DNA from: Erythrocercus mccallii
Taxonomy: Eukaryota; Chordata; Aves; Passeriformes; Dicruridae
Direction of reading: 5' to 3'
Length of the DNA: 64,000 nt
Assembly (NCBI GenBank): GCA_013397435.1
Contig: VZRG01000181.1
Location: forward strand, 496,001-560,000
In this document: one piece after another, positions 40,104 to 51,400 of the stretch
How the letters are laid out: every line of letters begins with the position of its first letter
Position numbering within the stretch: position 1 is the stretch's first letter
Translations under genes and position numbers: made by a program
The notes under the pieces: model-generated
What the model was told of the DNA's origin: nothing
Database searches by the model: none
Seen by the model: only the letters and a program-made list of their open reading frames with translations

Positions 40104-40317
40104 GTGTTCACAGACCAGTCCTGTTGTGCTTCATGGTTGATTCAAGCTGTTCTCGGTGCCAAAGTGGGAGGTGGCAGTGCTGTTGCCATCTACTCTCTGT
40201 GCGTGCTGCACCCTCTCAAGGAGACCCAGCAGGTGCCAGGGTTACAAAGCAGCCGGAGCCATGCAGGGAAAAGGCATTCCCCTCCTCCTGGCCTAGGATT
40301 CCAGCGGTGTGTGGCAG
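40104..40317 (+). other. Possible cryptic or non-coding exon
   Basis: A G+C-richer island holds two overlapping open frames (40022-40321 and 40104-40385). A pyrimidine-leaning tract ending in CACAG lies at about 40098-40113, and a perfect donor consensus CAG|GTGAGC follows at about 40315-40323. The peptides show no domain. The acceptor tract is weak. This could be an exon of a long non-coding RNA or of an unrecognised gene, or chance. Confidence 0.12.
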
Positions 40318-40385
40318 GTGAGCAAGCAGATGATGCAATGGTGGGAGCGAATGAAGAACAGCAGGGAATGTACAGGCAGTTGTAA

Positions 40386-42611
40386 AAACAGTGGAGAAGT
40401 TAAATCCACAACACTTAACACCGTAGCCGGTACCTGATGGTAGTGCTTTCCCAGCAGTGAGCGTAGGTTACTTAAGGATGATAAAGTTAACTCTCCCAAA
40501 ACGCTGTTCACTTTGGGGGTTATGTCCTATAACATTTACTTGATCCATTATTGAATGCTCAAAGAAGCTTAAGACACACTATACAGCAACTAAGTGCTTA
40601 GGAACACTGCATGGGTATTGGATATATGCTGATGATAATCCTAGCAGATGAAGGTAAGCCTTGAATACCTGCCATTAGATACTACAGTGTTTTTGTCACA
40701 GTACCTTTTCTCAACAAGTTTGTATAAGAGAGCATTTTGTTTATCTGTCAGACATGAATTGTTTTACAAGAGAGAAGTAAACTAATCTGCTAAAATTAGC
40801 TAAAAATTAAGTAAATTATTGTGAAAACTGATGTTTAGCTGCTCCCTTTTGTCCCTTGCAGTACAGAGTGCCCTTGTGTCCAAATGATTATAGATTGATT
40901 CAGTTGTGCATGAATAGGTCTCAGTAATATTAAAACAGAACAATGTTTTTTGGCAGTTACAAACTATTGTACATATTCAAAGTATTTAAAAATATGAAAG
41001 TTTAGATTATGATCCACTGTAATTAGTATCAGCCACAAGTCACTGGTCAGTAAAGAAGGCAGTGTAGGACAAACATTTCCCTGCCTGTGTTAAAAATCTT
41101 GCTTGCCACATAAATGGAAAAATTCTCATCAAGTGACATTTATAGGTCTCTAGGGTTGTTTGTGCTCAGGATGTCAAGGTTGACTGTTGTATCAAGAGTC
41201 AAGCCTGATCATGCAAAATGTGAAGTACAGTTTTTATTTAAAGCAGAATCAAAGCAGAACTGGGTCAAATTCTTCCCATTGAAAGCTGATGGAAAATGTG
41301 TGCCTGAATATCTTCCACCCTTTGAAAATCCAACCTAGATACTTCATTTTAGGAATCATAATCAGTTAAACTTGTAGGATTGGAGGCATGTAGTTTGAAC
41401 GTGTTATTTTCTATAGGGAAAATTTTGTAGGCTGATATGATCCTTCACCATTGTAGAGCAACTTGACTTCATGGTATAAGCTACTTCACTCAGGTGCTCT
41501 GTCAGTTAATATTTTAACCTTTCCTGTAAGAGAAGTGGCTGATGCTTGCTAATTTTTTTTCTGATACAATTTTACACATCCAAAGAATATATCTTAAGGC
41601 CAGTGGGCACAGCACTGAAATGTGTGGTCTGCCTTAGCTGTTAGACTGCTGCAAGTGACTCATTTTTCTGTACTTGGACTTTTGTACCTGGCTGTGGTTC
41701 AAAAAGAAAGCAATGATTTTGGCCTCCTCCATAAAGTACTCTGAGAGTGGTCTATTAGTTAACATTTTTCTTTTTTCTTGCTCGCAAAATCTAATTTCTG
41801 AAACAAAATCCATGCAAACGTAGTGCTTATGGGGCTAGAAAAGAAACTATTGGAGTAGTCACTTTTTTCCTTGAAAACTTAGGTTTAATAAGAAGAAAGC
41901 AATGAGTTAATAAGTTACCCCAAATCTCTGAATTCATCTCCTCAGATTTCTGGCTATCTTTATCTGCTAAAGTCAGGAAATTTTCCCTCACAAAAACCCA
42001 CGTTCTATGCAGCTGCTTCAGGTTTGCTCTTGTGCTGACATATTTAAGGCAGGATACCTTCTAAAGTGTGGACAGGCTCATACTAGTGAAATGTGTACAA
42101 AGAAAATGGTGAAGACCAACAATGCCAAATTAATGAATTACATTATCAATGCCTCTTGGAAAGAGCCATGAATCATGTGGCAGGATAAAGAATGAATTTT
42201 TCCCCTTTGCTTTTGATAGAAAAAGCAATATATGGTCTGAAGTCTAGCTTTGATATTCCTCTCTACTCTTCTCCCTCTCAAAGCTTTCTATAACCAATAA
42301 GATTCACCAGTTTGCCATATCTTATTCAGTGAGAAGGCAACTTAAAAACTAATATGCTGCGTTGGCACCAAGTGAAAGAAATTGATTTAGAAGATGACAG
42401 CAAAAGGGCCATGCTGAAATGTGTATAGCCAGGCAGTGTCACACTTCCTTGGAAAGCATTCAAATCAATTTCTCATGGATATATATTCCTGAGGAGCTTT
42501 ATCAGGCAAAAAAAAACGCTTCCTTCAGAAAGCACTGATCTGTCCAGTAGGCTCCCATCTTCCATAGTGCCACCCTGGAAAGATTTGCTGGATTAAATGT
42601 ACTTCTGCATT
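40386..42611. other. Unique non-coding DNA
   Basis: No gene or repeat recognised. The open frame at 41114-41338 has no family resemblance. Confidence 0.5.
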
Positions 42612-42772
42612 TCTCTAGTGTGTTAGAGCACCTGCTTGAGGTGGCAGATTGGGCTGGAGCCCAGGACACCCAGTGCTGATCTCAGCTTAACTCCTCATTT
42701 GTCACTTGGTCAGGGGCAAGGCACATCCTCTTCAATTCATTCCAGTTTCTTCCCCTCCAGAACAGGACAACT
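42612..42772 (+). mobile_element. MIR-like tRNA-derived SINE
   Basis: The head GTGTGTTAGAGCACCTGCTTG resembles the tRNA-related A-box part of MIR-type SINEs. It is followed by CTGGAGCCCAGGAC (compare CTGGGTTC...), then TTTGTCACTTGG-TCAGGGGCAAGGCAC (compare the TGACCTTGGGCAAGTCAC core), then CAGTTTCTTCCCCTCCAGAAC (compare CAGTTTCCCCATCTGTAAAA). Order and spacing fit a nearly full core element, more complete than the two other MIR-like pieces in this window. The open frame 42636-42857 runs through it and is not a gene. Confidence 0.55.
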
Positions 42773-43768
42773 GAATCCTTTTACTCAGGAGTCTGAAAAA
42801 GTGTCTGTGGAAGAAAGGATGAAACAGCTGGCTCATTGCTGCTGCTACAGTTGTTAAACTTTAGCTCAAAGCATCAGATTTAGATATCAGTGTTCAAGAC
42901 CCTAATAAACTACAGACACTTCTCTGTTCTCGTGCTGTATCATTAGCCATGCCAAGCTTCAGGCTTACACAGGAAGGACCAAATTTCTGAGGGATTTTGT
43001 GGGATCTGTAGATAGCAGTCCGAAGCAAACCACCAGAGGTTATTTTTCAACAGTGTCACCAGCCACAGGATAAATGTCCCTCTTATTGTTTTAGAGATAG
43101 CTGGGTTTGGATCTGCACAGTGGCCACTTGTCCAGAGAGCTAAGAGGGTATCACAGGAAGCAGAAAGTTTTGGTAAACTCAGACATGTGACAAAACCTTT
43201 TGGTGTTTAAGAGTACAGATGAGGTTTTGGGAAGATAGACAATACCTAGAGAAATGGAGATTTTATATCCATAAAGAAAGGCAGCAAGATTGGACTGTTT
43301 AGAAACTTGTCTTTTAAGAAATAGTGACTTCAGGTTTCATATTCCCAGGGAATGAGATTGCATGCACACGGCAATACAAAAAAGGAATAATAATGTGAAA
43401 TGGAAATAGAGCAGATGAGCATGAAGCTTTTCTGGTTGCTGATCTTCCCTTCCTCCCCTGAATCACAGTCTGCCTGCAGAAAAAAAAAATGTTAGAAGTG
43501 ATTTCTGTTATTCTCCCTGGCAGACAGTGCTTAGCAGGTTGTTAACTTAGAGGTTGTCTTTTGCAGTTTTTAACGAAGATCATCATCATTCCTCATATGC
43601 ATGAAATCCTGTATATCACCTCGCTGCTGCTGAACTCACTGCTGCTTCGGAGTTCATTATTTGAGGGATTAATTTTCTATTCTACTTAATAGTTTTGTCT
43701 GTGTGGTTTACAGATTTTGTTTTGAACTACAGCATAATACACTTGCAAGCACTTCCTGTATCTTCAAA
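42773..43768. other. Unique non-coding DNA
   Basis: No gene recognised. A run of ten A lies at 43480-43489. Confidence 0.5.
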
Positions 43769-43890
43769 ATCATAGGATCATTTAGGTTGGAAAATACCAC
43801 TATCCAGCAATTGAATCCAGCAATTAACCTAACAGTGCCAAGCCTCAGGTGCCTGTATCCCATCCTTTTGGATGCATGGTTCCCTTCCTG
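43769..43890 (-). mobile_element. CR1 3'-end fragment (older copy)
   Basis: On the plus strand it begins with the antisense of the CR1 terminal repeat and 3' end: AATCATAGGATCATTTAGG then TTGGAAAATACCACTATCC. It continues through ATTAACCTAACAGTGCCAAG and fades at about 43890. A small internal duplication of CCAGCAATT is present at about 43804-43830. It has only the last ~120 bases of the element and no coding sequence. Divergence looks higher than in the copy at 43985. Confidence 0.88.
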
Positions 43891-43984
43891 TCTCCCCTTT
43901 GCTCTTGAGGAGACAAACCTTTGTTGTTTGACTAACCAAATTATATCCCTTCCTCTTTCCCATAAAAGTTTCCCAAAAAATGCC

Positions 43985-44475
43985 CAGTCACACAGACAGA
44001 ATCACACAGAATCATTAGGTTGGAAAAGACCTCCAGGATCATCAACTCCAACCCAACCCTAACCCCACTAAACCATGGCACCAAGTGCCACATCCAGAGA
44101 TGGTGAATCCAGCACCTCCCCAGGTAAACCATTCCAATACTTAATTACCCTTTCTGTAAAAACCTTTTTTCCTAATATCCAGCCTATATTTCCCTTGATG
44201 CAGCTTGAGACTGTGTCCTCTTGTTATCTTAGAGGACAGAAGAAAGAGACCAACTTTTTCCTGAAGGAAGAGACCAACTCCCACCTGACTACAGCCACCT
44301 TTCAGGAGGTTGTAGAGAGTGATAAGGTCACTGCTGACCTCTCCAGGCTAAACAACCCCAGCTCCCTCAGTTGTTCCTCACAGGGCTTGTGCTCCAAACC
44401 CCTCACCAACCTTGTTGCCCTCCTCTGGGTGTGCTCAGGCATCTCAGGCTGTGCAGTCCAGCTCTGTCTTGGAGT
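43985..44475 (-). mobile_element. CR1 LINE 3' portion with end of ORF2 and 3' terminus
   Basis: The plus strand starts with the antisense octamer-type terminus (AGAATCACACAGAATCATTAGG) and runs into the typical 3' UTR and last ORF2 segment. In the reverse complement the frame reads QRRATRLVRGLEHKPCEEQL then RELGLFSLE at about 44330-44425, a conserved CR1 ORF2 C-terminal stretch. It is 5'-truncated near 44475, as most CR1 copies are. It contains a small tandem duplication: AAGAGACCAACT at 44244-44255 and 44268-44279. The minus-strand open frame 44302-44673 starts in unique flank and enters this remnant, so it is not a functional gene. Confidence 0.95.
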
Positions 44476-47071
44476 TACTAGATTCTCTAGAAGTCCACTT
44501 TGAAGTGGATCCCACTCCTTAGCAATTCCTGTGCATGTGGAGGTCAGGTGGCATTGAACCCAAAGAGAGTCGCTCCAGGACCAGCACCAAGCATTCATTT
44601 CTAGGTCCTCTGTAAGCACATTTTGTAGATGGTTCACATGAGGGTGCATTTGAAGGAGCCAAAGGCACTGCATTAGTTTATTCAGTTACAAAAAGGTAAA
44701 TGCAGCTCTCACTAGGATGTCCTGAAAAAGTGGGTTGAGCTCTCATGGAAAAAAAAACAAAACATGAAGACAATGAAAAAAAGTTTCAGTGTTTGTTGTG
44801 CTTTATTCATGTTTCTTTGATGAAATGAATGGAAAACTGTTGGTTTAGAATTAAGCAGAAATGCAACATTTTCTTTTAGAGCAGGATGAAATGTTTTGGG
44901 GGTTTTCCCCCTGGGACTTGTGCCTTGTTTCTAGTTTTTGTCTCTTACCTCAATCCATTTTTGTAATGATGAAAAGGAGAGAGCCGGAAAGAAAAAAACT
45001 GCAATAACTGAAACCTAAATTTTCCTCTGTTTTTTATCAGCATATAATTTACTTTGGTTGTCGGAAGGTTTTGCCACTCTAGCCATCTCTACTGTTGATG
45101 AAGGGTATAAGGCAAAAATGTGTCATCTGGGTATGTTTGAAACAAAGTAACGTTGCTTAAAATTTAATATTTTATAACAAAACAAGCTGATGCTTTGTCA
45201 GAAAGTAAAAGAGAATGTGAAGAGTATAGACAATCTTGCCAGTTTTCAGTCTGGTAACCATTGGAGTATTATATCAGTGTGTCAGTTTTTCCTGGAGGAG
45301 TAAACTGGGATTATTTGGTTTGGTAGCATTTTATTTCCCAAGTTATAGTGGAAAATTCTCAATATTTTCTGATATCTATCAGCTGAATATTGAGGATTTT
45401 ATATCTACTGTTTTGCTGTCAGCAGGTCAGGACTAAGTTTTCCTGTATAAACTTGTTTTTGAAAACAGTAATAAACCCTCCAAACCAGACTTGTTTTGTT
45501 GATTTATTCTCGGCAATTTTTCTTGCACCTTGCAGTACCATTACTTAAATAAGAATTGTATTTTGGAAATATACTTCACTGTTTGCCAGTCTGGCTTGAT
45601 GCACTTGCTAGATAGTGAGATTTTCCTGTTTTGCAGAGGCTGATGGGTTAAGTGATTGAGCATAAACAGACTGAACTGATTTAAATATTGAAGTGGTCAG
45701 TGCAGTCATTCACTGACACATCTTATTGTAGCAAGTGGCTGAGGTAGAAGAAGAATCCTGGCAAAACTTGGGGTGGGATCCACAGCTAACTTACCACCGC
45801 TTTGCTTGGAATTGCCTTGGGCATATCCCACTTTGAACACATCCCACTACCTGCGAAGATCTGGCTGGCTGGGGCTGTTCTCTTATTTTCTTTAACTTTG
45901 GGCACAACAGTGGCTATTGTAGGCTCTTCACTGCTTGTGAAGCTCAGGTTTTATGAGTATCAGGTTGAAAGGTGAGCAGCGATGCCTGCCTTCCCGCTCA
46001 GAATTCCAAAGTGTCCTCAGCATTCCCTTGTAATCGTGCTGCTGGGGAGCTGAGCTGTGGACTATGGATACATCCTGGGTGCTCCTTTGCTCTGGTTCTG
46101 TATGATGTATGACACTACAGATTAATTAATTGAATATTTTATTTAACAAATATTAAAATAAATTATTAAGCAATGTACTGCCTGGCCTGAACACCCAGTA
46201 AGTACTAGCAGTTTTCATTATCCCTCAAGAAATCATTGACTATTTTATGTGATGCAGTAATATATTATTCATAGACAATTTCATTGGTAACATTACTGTG
46301 GATTCTCAATATAGCAAGAATGTGTGTAAAGACAGAAAATCCTAAGGAAGAGAAAGACAGGTGATCTTCCATAAAAATGAGAAGGTACAGTGCATATTCA
46401 TACACACAGAGGACTACAGATCAGGCAAATGCCTGATTCTGGTGGTGAGCTTTATTCTTAAAGCATGCCTGCTGCTACACATTATAATGCAGTGATCTCT
46501 CTCAGTTTCTTAATGATAAACTGTAAATATCTACCTGAAATGTTGTTTTCTGCCTGAAGCGGGATATTTTCAGTCCCATTGTTAGCAATGCACCTGTACT
46601 TATTACATGGAAGAATGTCTGCATTCCCATCCACTTTATTCACCAGGCTTGGGAGGTAAGATTATGCACCTGGAGAAACTCATCTGCGTAGCTCAAAGTC
46701 TCATCTTCTGCAGTAACAGGACACAGCACACAGAATTGTGTACCCCACACCGTCATCTAAGGAGGACTCAATTTCATGTTGTCCCTGGCAATGTAAAGTA
46801 ACAGTGGTTCAGAGACATTTTTCTACCTTCTCCTGGTGTGAAGATGCATAACTTTTCTGGCATCAGGGAATTCACCTATTATCATTTCAGACCATGTCAT
46901 CAACTATAACTCTCCCTTTCCTCTTCCTTGGGTTTCATGTTTCCCAGCCCGAATACTGAATCCAAGGCAACTTCTTGTCTTGCCACAGCAGGTTTTTGTC
47001 AGCATCATGCTTCCTTCTAATCCGTGGTTCTGCAAGCATTGTGAAATCGAGGAATGAGCCTTTATTTCAAT
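44476..47071. other. Unique non-coding DNA
   Basis: No gene recognised. A small inverted repeat (seven-base arms, two-base spacer) lies at 44494-44509, just beyond the CR1 truncation point. The block 46108-46300 is very A+T-rich with ATTA/TAAT words. Short open frames such as 45236-45436 and 46607-46801 are unremarkable. Confidence 0.5.
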
Positions 47072-47129
47072 AGTAGCAGATGCTACTTTATGCACTTTAT
47101 ACACATAAAGTAGCACTGCTACTTTATGC
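47072..47129. repeat. Local duplication containing short-spacer inverted repeats
   Basis: A 21-22 base unit (AGTAGCA-N-TGCTACTTTATGC) occurs at 47072-47093 and 47109-47129, about 36 bases apart and differing only at the join. Between them an inverted copy exists: CATAAAGTAGCA at 47104-47115 is the exact complement of TGCTACTTTATG at both 47081-47092 (11-base loop) and 47117-47128 (one-base loop). The locus can therefore fold into two alternative hairpins. Confidence 0.9.
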
Positions 47130-48355
47130 TTCCACCCTGAAGCACCATCCAGCTGGCTTGGGCCCTGCTACAAGGGATGCACGGAGCTCTGCCTCACCGA
47201 CTGCTGCTGCACAGGCTTGGTGCGAATTCTTGCCTGCCTTTGGGCACCTTGGTGCTGTGACTGCACTACAGGCATGATCTAGAGCCTCTGCCCTGCCCAT
47301 TATCAGATCAAAGGAATCTGCCCAAAGGCAGTGAATCTTGGATTTCACATGAACAGTAGAGATCTAATACTGTCTTTGTATCCTGTACAGTGTGTCCAAA
47401 CTGTGACCTTGTGGAATGCACTCATAAACCAAAACCTTATGATACTTGTGCTGATTGCAGTGTAAAAGCATATTGTGTTAATCCTTTTCTTTTTGCTCTA
47501 TATCTTATGGTTGTCCTTGAAACCTTGCAGGAGATGTTGCTATCTAACTGAAATATATTGCTATGAGAGTTTACTACCCTGCGCTGGGCTTTTTAGAAAG
47601 CTTTTGCCATTTCATAATTTAAATGTATGTTTGTCCCTCTTAATTGAAAAGTTGCTAGGAGTGAAAGGTTTGTGTGTCTGAATTGTTTGAAGGTTGCTTT
47701 GACTTCTGGTTGCCAAGGAAACTGTTTTAATGTAAAATTGTATTCCAGTGACTTTGAAGTATCTATTCTGTCATGGTTCCTGCATTCCTTGGGATGGGAA
47801 CTGTTTCAATGGGAAACGGTTTCAACATGGTTTTGTCCCATCTGGGTTTGCCATATCCAAAAAGTGCTGGTGGAGCTTCAAAGTTCAACTGGCACTGAAA
47901 TTTTTAGGGCAGTTCTATGTTCCTTATGTATCCAGGGCTGGACCCACACCAAAGCTGCTGACTTGTGACTTTGGGATACATGCACCATCATGTTTCCTTG
48001 TATTCTGACTCATATCCTCAGCTTCTTGTATTTTTCTTTTGACTATTCATACAAGTGGAGTACGCACCACTGATGTCATGGTTTACTGGGTGGTGATTAT
48101 GTAATTATAATGGAAAATCTTCACATTAAAGCCCCTGTGAAGATGGGAAAACTGCTTTGTACAGGAAATGATGAAATTTTACATGAAGAAGGCAAAGGAG
48201 GTGATGTGTCTACAGGTCTGAAATCCTTGTACCTCTCATGCTCAAGGTGTTGGAAAAAAGAATTAATTCATCTCTTAGAATCCCATGTTGACACTACGAT
48301 GTCTCTTCACTCTCAGGCCACTTCGTTGTCCCCAAAGATGGGTGACAAAGATGGC
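47130..48355. other. Unique non-coding DNA
   Basis: No gene recognised. Overlapping open frames at 47672-47968 and 47748-48008 share bases in different frames and have no known domain. Confidence 0.5.
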
Positions 48356-48421
48356 ATAGGATCTTCTGTCTGTAATTGAGCCATCAATAGGATCTTCCAT
48401 GTCTAAGAGCTGAGCCATCAA
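48356..48421. repeat. Two-copy tandem duplication of about 31-34 bases
   Basis: Both copies (48356-48386 and 48387-48420) begin with ATAGGATCTTC and end with GAGCCATCA; the middle differs by substitutions and a three-base length change. It is a head-to-tail duplication, old enough to have diverged. Confidence 0.85.
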
Positions 48422-51400
48422 AGTGTAGAGTATGAATTTGCTGAAGTCCTTGGAAATACTAGCTTGACTTTGGTCAAATCACGGGATTTCTAGGAATGCA
48501 GCTTCTGTCTTGGATGCTATTTTCATTTTTCCTGAGGCTGGGATAAAAGACCCACATAACTTGACTGGACTCCTCCACCAGCAGGACCTCTCTTCTCACA
48601 AGCTGTCAGAACTGCAGAGGAAATAGATGCTGTGGTGTAACCTCAGCGACAGGAGGACACAATTAAAACCAATTCTGTAGGGGAGGCATTTCCTTTTCAC
48701 AGGCAGGTATCAGAAGATCGAGTGGTAAACACATCTCGCCCCCATTGCAGCATTTAACAAACTATCTGGATTGGTGTGAGAAGCCCATGGTAGTCCAGGC
48801 ACTGGGCTGAAGAAATAGAGTGGAGGGGCAAAATTCTTCTATCGCATCAGCTCAGACATCTGCCAGCCAGAAGCAGCTTCAGATCATACAAGTTGCACAA
48901 GTGCCTTTCACCAAGAGTTCTCTCCCATGTCAGGAAAAGGAAAAGACAAAGCTTATCTACAGTAGTAGTTATGGGGAAAATAGCTTTTAAAAAAAGTGTA
49001 TTTTTTCCTGGAGGCACATCCGTATATACCTTTTATGTGGAGCATGAATACGTTAGTACAGAGGAAGAACTCACTTCAATAGCAGGTTCTGCTGTGCAGC
49101 AAAAGGCCACAGCTGCATGGACGAGAGCGTCCAGCCTAGAAGGGGAACTGCACATCATCTTTGGAGGCTAATAAAGGCATGACCTTCTTGAATAATGAAA
49201 GAAAAATTTCCCAGGAGATGCTGTTCCCTGCTGGCTGTTTTATGTTTTCCCAGTCATAGGCTGCAGTCTGTCCCTCCTTTGCAATCAAGCAGCACTTGTG
49301 TTGTCACTTGAGCACCAGCTGTGGGAGGGAGGAGGTCTGGATGGATGTGAAGCTCTAGATGAATGATCAGGAAATATTTTTCGGGCAAAGGGGTCAATAA
49401 AAGTCTTTTATTGCAAAGGAAGCCTAGGACGTGTGGAAGCTTAGCAAAGAGAATTCTTGAAGGTGGCTGGGAGATGTGGGTGATGAACCCTGCGTGGCCA
49501 AATGCTTTAAATGTCCTGGAGTTTGTGCCATCAGGAGCAAGGCAAGGAGACTTCAGGACATCTGGGCCATTTTTTCAGTCCTGGTAAAATATAATAATTA
49601 TTACATTGAATGAGTTTTGAAGGTTCAAGGGCTGAACTGGACCATAAGATTGAGTCATTTGGAGAAACCTATGTGAAACTGATGCACTCATTTTGATTTC
49701 ATCACAGTCCAAATAGTTCCTGAAAGTGAATTGATTTCTGGACTGCTATTTTGGAAGCAGTGGGGGAGAGAAATCTTGACTAATGTCAAAACATCTCATT
49801 TTGAATCTGCAAAGACTCCATTTGGGTGGAGGTTTTTTTGTTTGGTTGGTTTTCATTAGGGGTTTTTTGCTGATTTTTTTAATGGCATTGTTATAATGCA
49901 ATGTATAAATGCAATCTAATTTATTTCATAGCACAATGTTCAATCAGTCCAAAGCAATTATTTTTTCTCCTAAAATGTCATGTTTAATTTTGCCTCTTAA
50001 TGAATTTGGAATTGGAAATCTCAAAGCTGTTGATGAAACCAAATGGTCATCATTTTTTTGGACAGTTCTGTTCAGGTGCTCTACCTTTGGCTGTGGTAGA
50101 GTCACTACGTAGCACAGACTGCAGTGTCTTCCTCCTACCCTGAATCTTCACTGGTTGCGGTGAAATCACTTCAGAATAGAAGGGTTTTTTCCTATGTAAA
50201 CTGTGAAGTGGAAAGGAGTAGTAATTGTCATCAAGTTTTCCAGGGTCTACCACAGTACTAATTCAGGCTACGTATCTTGTAACAGGCATTAACAACAACT
50301 GTGTATATAATAAGTTTGACACATTTGAGTTCTAAAAACCTTAAACTCCAGGGATTCAGGCCAACTTCATTAAAACGGTGGAAGAAAATGTTAGCAAGTC
50401 ATTTTAAATGGTGTTGGCATATATACACCTTTTGACTTGAATCACTTACTGTTGTCCCAGTAATTCAGTCTGGGTTTTCTGGCACATTGTGTGAATGTAA
50501 GGAGGAAGTGGTAGAGTTCCCTTAGACTCCCACTGATGCTTTGGCTGTATCTTTGCAGTACTGCTCCTTCTGCGTGTGCATTTATTTTTATTTATTTATG
50601 GGGAAAAGCTTGTGTTTTTTCATATGCAAAGTAGTAGGGAGCACAAACCCAATTTTTAATGTTGAAATCTTTTAGGTATTTTACATCTTGGTTGCTATGG
50701 TAGGTAGTAGGGCTTAAATAATTCTACTCTCTGGACATGTATATTTGTCGGTCTAACAGAAGCTGGTGGCCAATTTCAATTATATTTTGAAGAGAAGCAG
50801 AGGTGTCAGAGGCACTGCACTCCTACAAGTTTTTAAGGATTAGTGACTCATAGAGGAGCCACAGCCAAGGAAAGCTAACCCTTTGTTAGACAGCAGGAAA
50901 GCATACAGATGAAACACTTGTGGGCCTGATTTACTAGTTCCTATGGCTCATTCAAATTATTTGTTTAAATCTGTAATACACCTAATTTATACTGAGAGCA
51001 GTGTGTCTACACATATTTGTCTGTTATACACGTGCATAATGTTCACTGAAATCCTTCCAGAAATTAATTGTGCTCCTTCTTGCTTAAAGCAGAACCTCAG
51101 CTCCATCTGCTGGCCCTGTGATTGGAAAGACAAAACTGCTGAAATATTTCTTGTCTGCGATTTTGCATTTTGTCTAGTGAAAAAACATAAGCATAGAATC
51201 AAACACACAGACGAGTGTTAGCTCCCTCAAGATAGATTTTATCTATAACAGAGAAGGCCCTTATCTTTTGATCCTTTTCTTTAAGGGAGGCTGTTTTTCT
51301 GAACTTAATGCCTTTTGAGATCAGGAGGCTTTTCCTTCAATCATGAGCTAAAAAACTGTTTAGGAAAAAGGGAGAAATTTCCCTCTATCTCACCTTTATC

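Noticed and set aside
44302..44673. 123-codon minus-strand frame as a gene
   Set aside because: Much of it is the end of CR1 ORF2 (ATRLVRGLEHK and RELGLFSLE), and the first part is unique flank with no relation to it.
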